Notes under the pieces: generated by a model
Told to the model about the DNA's origin: nothing
Database searches by the model: none
What the model saw: the letters and a program-made list of their open reading frames with translations, nothing else
NCBI GenBank assembly: GCA_003510795.1
Contig: DOKP01000060.1
Coordinates: 20,778-37,212, forward strand
Direction of reading: 5' to 3'
Source of the DNA: Candidatus Moraniibacteriota bacterium
GTDB lineage: Bacteria; Patescibacteriota; Minisyncoccia; Moranbacterales; UBA9337
DNA: 16,435 nucleotides
In this document: positions 13,136 to 16,435 of the stretch, piece after piece
How positions within the stretch are numbered: the first letter of the stretch is position 1
Layout of the letters: every line of letters begins with the position of its first letter
Translations under genes and position numbers: made by a program

Positions 13136-14125
13136 AATTCTCTTGAAAAACTTTTCTAAGTTTCTGCTTTGATAATTTAAAAAATTAATGTAACTATTCA
13201 TCAAAATTTTTACTCTTTTATTACTTTTAAGATAAACTTCATCCACAACCCACATAGAATGCAATTGATTGAGATGCCACGCTATAATTCCTCTTCTTAG
13301 CTCATCTTTACTAATTGGATAAACGTTATTATATTTGCTAAGAAAAATTTGGGCCCTCTTAAAAGCACTTCCGTCATATCTATCATAAAAACAAAGAAAC
13401 CACATCGCCCTAACAAGCTCCAAAACTCGAGGTGATTGATTATTTTTTTCCCAATCAAAAATTCCGATGATGCCTCCTTTTTTATCAAAAAATATATTAT
13501 CTTCATGGAAATCACCATGAATCAAATGGTTATTCTTTAATCCCAATTCTTGGTATCTAATTTTATTTTTCCCAATAAGCTCAATCTTTTGTAATAAATA
13601 CTTAATTACTTTTTTATCAAAAGCTGACTGCACTTTTTTATTTTTAATTAAATTTACTACATATTTAGCTCTTTTTAAGGAATCTTTTTTATCCCAACCG
13701 AAACTTCTTTCTTTCACTAGTTTGGGACATTTGTTTTCAGTTACCAAATGAATTTTAGCCAATAACTCGGCACAACTTTCTATTTCTTTTTTATTTAATT
13801 TATCAACATTAATTTGTTTTCCATCCACAAAAGGAAATAAACTATAATAAGCTCCGTCCCAAAGGAAAAAGGTTTTCTTAGCGTTAGTATATATTGGCAT
13901 AACAACTGGTATCCCGTTCTCACTAAAAAACTTTTTAATTGCATGAGTCTCCTTTAATCTTTCCAGTCCAATAGAACGATACTTCTTTAAAAAGAACTTC
14001 TTATGCTTATTTTTTAAAATATAATTTTCTGACAAAAACCCTTTTTCAACCACGCTCAAAAATTCAACCTCTCCACCGAGATTATAAATTGTGTTTATTT
14101 TATTAATTAATTTTTGGTCCAACAT
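13121..14125 (-). CDS. Aminoglycoside phosphotransferase (APH)/choline kinase-fold protein
   Basis: The protein has a protein-kinase-like fold that phosphorylates small molecules. The 334 residues show a nucleotide-binding N-lobe with a lysine in KFFLKKYR (about 43-50), a hinge near YSLFPFVDGK, the catalytic loop HGDFHEDN (203-210; Asp205 base, Asn210 metal ligand), and the magnesium-binding IFDWE (Asp224), followed by RVLELVRAMW. All catalytic residues are present. The substrate is unknown: homoserine kinase type II, a sugar or choline kinase, or an antibiotic kinase would all look like this. It is the last gene of the lexA series, 59 bases after the DinD-like gene, and overlaps tail-to-tail with the MFS gene by 15 bases. 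Confidence 0.88.
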   Translation of the reverse strand: MLDQKLINKINTIYNLGGEVEFLSVVEKGFLSENYILKNKHKKFFLKKYRSIGLERLKETHAIKKFFSENGIPVVMPIYTNAKKTFFLWDGAYYSLFPFVDGKQINVDKLNKKEIESCAELLAKIHLVTENKCPKLVKERSFGWDKKDSLKRAKYVVNLIKNKKVQSAFDKKVIKYLLQKIELIGKNKIRYQELGLKNNHLIHGDFHEDNIFFDKKGGIIGIFDWEKNNQSPRVLELVRAMWFLCFYDRYDGSAFKRAQIFLSKYNNVYPISKDELRRGIIAWHLNQLHSMWVVDEVYLKSNKRVKILMNSYINFLNYQSRNLEKFFKRISNCF

Positions 14126-14184
14126 AAATATTTTTAAATTAATTCCCCCACTAAGGACTTAACCTCATGCAATAATTTTTGGTT

Positions 14185-15033
14185 TCATTTTTTTAACTTT
14201 TTATTACTATTCAAATTAAGAAAATTATTTTTAGTAGAAATCTTTCTACCTGTTCTTTTTTCTATATCTTTTCTAGCACTGCCTGCTACCACCCCACCCT
14301 CCTTAGCATCTTTTTTTAATTTCACAAATCCTTTTGAATTTCTATCTTTATGAATTCTGGTTGTAGTTGCCTCGCCCAACATAGTTAAAATTAATTCTAA
14401 ATCATCCATATGATCACGCAAATTTTCCCTGCCCAATCCTTTAAAATTTTTATAATCTTCAGCAGACATATCAAAAGCTCCCTGCAAAATTTCATTAGTT
14501 AGAATCGCATACTCAACACCTTTTTTAGCTCCTCTATCTTTCCATTCATTAGTTAATGTTGCCCGCACTTCAATGCCTCGCATTCTTTTTTCAATCCAAT
14601 CCTTACTATAGCCTTTAGACAGGTAAATTTCTCGGGCTCTCTCTGTGGCCAATTCTGGATTTTCAATTTCCTTGATTCTATCATACCCCACTTTCGCTAG
14701 CCAGCGCTTAAGCGGCTCAGCTTTTGGTGATGGAACAGACTGAATAAGTCTAAGAATACCTTCTGTATTCCAGCAATACATTTTCTGCTTGCCACCTTGT
14801 GTTTCTACTTTCAGCATAAAGGGTGGTACAAATTGTACCCCTCCTTTATCAATTAACTTTGCAAGCTCCTTATCTCGCTCTTTCAATCTCTTGAAGTATT
14901 GAGCTGGATCGTTAGAATCAGTTAAAATCTCGATAGCATCATTAACAACAAACCACCACTCATCATTATGCAAAACTTTTCGCACTCTTCTTCCCTCAAA
15001 AAGAGCTATCTTTGTATTTTCAATTTTTTTCAT
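14185..15033 (-). CDS. DinD-like protein with BRO-family N-terminal domain
   Basis: Residues about 5-115 form a BRO/prophage-antirepressor type domain (KIALFEGRRVRKVLHNDEWW, VVNDAIEILTDSNDPAQYFKRLK, YCWNTEGILRLIQSVPSPKA). The rest matches the DinD family: NPELATERAREIYLSKGYSKDWIEKRMRGI (125-154), ILTNEILQGAFDMS (177-190), then LILTMLGEATTTRIHKDRNS and the closing SARKDIEKRTGRK (252-264). In E. coli DinD is SOS-induced and inhibits RecA-mediated strand exchange. Placement two genes after lexA suggests LexA control here too. The gene follows the P-loop kinase by 26 bases. Function beyond the family resemblance is inferred. A frame-preserving lysine-rich tail ends the protein. Confidence 0.86.
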   Translation of the reverse strand: MKKIENTKIALFEGRRVRKVLHNDEWWFVVNDAIEILTDSNDPAQYFKRLKERDKELAKLIDKGGVQFVPPFMLKVETQGGKQKMYCWNTEGILRLIQSVPSPKAEPLKRWLAKVGYDRIKEIENPELATERAREIYLSKGYSKDWIEKRMRGIEVRATLTNEWKDRGAKKGVEYAILTNEILQGAFDMSAEDYKNFKGLGRENLRDHMDDLELILTMLGEATTTRIHKDRNSKGFVKLKKDAKEGGVVAGSARKDIEKRTGRKISTKNNFLNLNSNKKLKK

Positions 15034-15059
15034 TTCATTAAAAATTAAATATTTATATT

Positions 15060-15554
15060 TTAATTTTTATTATCCGAATTCATAAAACTCAAAATATCTT
15101 CTGCAGTTTCTCCTGGTGTTTGTTTGGTGTTGTTGATGACTGTCCCGAAAGCAGGTTTATTAATGCCGACGGAATAATGATATTTAATTCTTTCTTTTTC
15201 CGCTTCAGTTAACTCTCTTGCTCCTCTGTTTTTTAAAACTTCTTCAAGCTCTGGATTTAGAGTAAAGATAGATATATTTTCAGCAATATCTTTTAGCTCC
15301 TCCATTAAATATTCGTAATTTCTTTTAGAAAGCGGGTATGGCACAATTACGTTGAAGCCTCGTTTATAAAAATTTCTAATTACCAAAACCGCGTTTTCGA
15401 GATTAATTAAAACACTTTCGGCAATTGGCATCCAGGGGATAAATTCATGGAATCTATCCACTTCCACCACCGCTGTATCTTTAATTTTTTCAGCCAATAA
15501 TTTGGCTACTGTGCTTTTGCCAGCATTAATCGATCCGTTTATAAATATAATCAT
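15060..15554 (-). CDS. Small P-loop kinase (AAA_33 / chloramphenicol-phosphotransferase-like)
   Basis: This is a single-domain NTPase of 164 residues. Walker A is GSINAGKST (7-15) at the very N-terminus. VEVDRF (31-36) follows as an Asp-containing strand after helix 1, then a GFNVIVPYPL strand. A lid-like KNRGARELTEAEKERIKYHY (about 109-128) carries the arginines. The terminal VINNTKQTPGETAEDIL resembles the adenine-contact/C-terminal helix of shikimate, gluconate and CPT-type kinases. It is probably a small-molecule or nucleotide kinase; the substrate is not predictable. It starts 4 bases after the lexA stop codon, so it is almost certainly cotranscribed and may be translationally coupled. 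Confidence 0.82.
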   Translation of the reverse strand: MIIFINGSINAGKSTVAKLLAEKIKDTAVVEVDRFHEFIPWMPIAESVLINLENAVLVIRNFYKRGFNVIVPYPLSKRNYEYLMEELKDIAENISIFTLNPELEEVLKNRGARELTEAEKERIKYHYSVGINKPAFGTVINNTKQTPGETAEDILSFMNSDNKN

Positions 15555-15558
15555 AATT

Positions 15559-16203
15559 TTATCGCATTTTTAAAACATCAATCACTTTTCCATTAATTAC
15601 AAAATTATCTTCCCTAGTTAGAAATATCGGCTTATGTTTTTTTTCGGTAGATTCAGGAGCAAGGACAATATTTTCTTCATCAAAAATCCGATAAGTTTTG
15701 ACTGTTGCCAAGCCATCAATAACCACCAGAACCTTGTCTCCATAAGAATAATTTTGAGTTCTTTCGATCAAGACAAAATCACCGTTTTTAATTGTTTTAT
15801 TATTCACCTTAGCTTTATTCATAGAATTACCGGAAATCTGAATTGCAAAAACATCCCGGCTTCCCACAATGCTTTTGGACACTTTAAGAAATCCCTCAAA
15901 ATATTCATCCGCATAGATTGAAGCAGCTCCTGCATTAGCCAAACCCAAAATTGGCACATCCACAAATAATTTCTTAGTGATACCTTTTAATTTGATTCCT
16001 CTATCTTCGGAAGTCCGCTGAATATAGCCCTTATCTTCAAGTTCATTAAGATAGTTAAAAAAACTTCGAATGCTTTTTAGCTTTAAACCCAGGCTTCCTG
16101 CTTCATCTTTAATCTCACGGATAGTCGGCATGATGCCATGTTCTGAATAATAACTTTTAATCGCTTGCAAGACTATTTTTTGTTTGGGTGTTAATATTTC
16201 CAT
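15559..16203 (-). CDS. lexA: LexA-type self-cleaving SOS repressor
   Basis: LexA represses DNA-damage genes and cuts itself when bound to RecA filaments. Residues 1-73 form a winged helix-turn-helix (LTPKQKIVLQAIKSYYSEHG, PTIREIKDEAG, ELEDKGYI), the LexA_DNA_bind pattern. The S24 peptidase domain has the Ala91-Gly92 cleavage site in GLANAGAAS, nucleophile Ser127 in SGNSMNKAKV and general base Lys169 in ATVKTYR. The spacing between cleavage site and Ser fits E. coli LexA closely. Length 214 versus 202 in E. coli. The putative recognition-helix segment (SLGLKLKSIRSFFNYL) is longer than usual, so the operator may differ from both known SOS boxes. It heads a four-gene minus-strand cluster. Other S24 repressors (phage CI-like) are less likely because the N-terminus is LexA-like. 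Confidence 0.92.
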   Translation of the reverse strand: MEILTPKQKIVLQAIKSYYSEHGIMPTIREIKDEAGSLGLKLKSIRSFFNYLNELEDKGYIQRTSEDRGIKLKGITKKLFVDVPILGLANAGAASIYADEYFEGFLKVSKSIVGSRDVFAIQISGNSMNKAKVNNKTIKNGDFVLIERTQNYSYGDKVLVVIDGLATVKTYRIFDEENIVLAPESTEKKHKPIFLTREDNFVINGKVIDVLKMR

Positions 16204-16289
16204 ATTTTTGTTTAAATTATTATATTGTTATATTGTTTTATTCTTTTTATGTTCGTTTGTTTTAATATTAATATGCTGAAATGCTCCAG
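16204..16289. other. lexA-proximal leader, AT-rich
   Basis: This region is very AT-rich with TATTATATTGTTATATTG, then TTTGTTTTAATATTAATATGCTG words. A TATAAT on the minus strand at 16224-16219 could be a second -10 about 15 bases before the ATG, but it lacks a -35. No known SOS box (CTGT-N8-ACAG or GAAC-N4-GTTC) is present. Confidence 0.3.
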
Positions 16290-16306
16290 ATAATTCATTG
16301 AATTAT
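16290..16306. promoter_or_regulatory. Perfect palindrome, candidate operator upstream of lexA
   Basis: ATAATTCA-T-TGAATTAT has 8-bp exact arms around one base, 87 bases upstream of the lexA start and downstream of the putative promoter. The dimeric nature of LexA makes such a site a reasonable operator candidate, but the AT content means chance is possible. Confidence 0.3.
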
Positions 16307-16311
16307 TTCTG

Positions 16312-16350
16312 AACTTTATAAACTTTATGAACCTTAAAAACTTTACAAAC
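16312..16350. repeat. 9-bp tandem repeat, about 4.3 copies
   Basis: The units are AACTTTATA, AACTTTATG, AACCTTAAA and AACTTTACA, followed by AAC. Copies differ by one to three bases. The array lies between the putative lexA promoter and the gene, so it would be transcribed as leader. Confidence 0.7.
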
Positions 16351-16359
16351 TATATATCT

Positions 16360-16372
16360 TGTTTACCAAACA
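16360..16372. promoter_or_regulatory. Palindrome TGTTTACCAAACA near the lexA promoter start site
   Basis: Arms TGTTT and AAACA pair exactly around ACC. It lies about 9-21 bases after the transcription start expected from the promoter at 16388-16415, a good position for a repressor site. Assignment as the LexA operator is inference. Confidence 0.35.
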
Positions 16373-16387
16373 TTCACTATATAATTC

Positions 16388-16415
16388 ATATTAGCAAAAC
16401 TATAACTTTTGTCAA
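16388..16415 (-). promoter_or_regulatory. Putative promoter of the lexA cluster
   Basis: The minus strand has a perfect TTGACA (16415-16410), a 16-base spacer, and TAATAT (16393-16388, a 4/6 match to the -10). Transcription would start near 16381 and leave a leader of about 180 bases containing two palindromes and a tandem repeat before lexA. Confidence 0.45.
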
Positions 16416-16435
16416 ATAAAAAGACACCCGCTAGC

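Noticed and set aside
13297..13518. Second minus-strand frame overlapping the APH-fold kinase
   Set aside because: It lies in another frame over the catalytic HGDFHEDN region of the real gene.
1..16435. CRISPR array, tRNA genes or prophage structural genes
   Set aside because: I saw no direct repeats with regular unique spacers, no cloverleaf-like sequence with CCA or T-arm consensus, and no capsid, portal, terminase or integrase features; the BRO-like domain alone is part of a DinD protein.

Overview
The window is low-GC, gene-dense, standard-code bacterial DNA. Small compact proteins, many starts without a clear Shine-Dalgarno sequence, intergenic gaps packed with short word-like repeats, and a YGFxxKYPxxW exported protein together suggest a member of the Candidate Phyla Radiation (Patescibacteria, parcubacteria-like). 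This placement is inferred from style and gene content, not from a marker gene. TGA is not read as an amino acid in any of the genes, which argues against the code-25 lineages (Gracilibacteria/Absconditabacteria).

Left part (1-3069): a truncated minus-strand gene for a small membrane-anchored protein lies at the edge. It is followed on the plus strand by a LytR-CpsA-Psr (LCP) cell-wall polymer ligase and by peptidyl-tRNA hydrolase (pth). The two plus-strand genes are each preceded by the same composite repeat: ATGCTAAT-like words ending in a TCCGCC...GGCGGA palindrome. A 26-bp palindromic element occurs once in the first intergenic region and again inside the LCP reading frame. A 116-bp nested inverted repeat lies between LCP and pth.

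Middle (3117-8227), all on the minus strand and read right to left: scpA, a 132-bp inverted-repeat element, scpB, a D-alanyl-D-alanine carboxypeptidase, murG and murC. This links chromosome condensation/segregation (ScpAB) with peptidoglycan precursor synthesis (MurG, MurC) and wall trimming. Together with LCP and the M23 peptidase to the right, most of the window is a cell-envelope neighbourhood.

Right-middle (8484-13135): a signal-anchored hypothetical protein, an M20 metallopeptidase, a small membrane SHOCT protein, an M23 LytM-type endopeptidase (all minus strand) and a plus-strand MFS transporter. The MFS gene overlaps tail-to-tail with the next minus-strand gene.

Right end (13121-16203): a tightly spaced minus-strand cluster of lexA, a small P-loop kinase, a DinD/BRO-type protein and an aminoglycoside-phosphotransferase-fold kinase. 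LexA retains the Ala-Gly cleavage site and the Ser/Lys dyad, so this looks like a compact SOS-type operon that pairs the repressor with a DinD homologue and two uncharacterised kinases. It is the most interesting functional unit in the window. I found no tRNA, rRNA, CRISPR array, transposase or phage structural gene.
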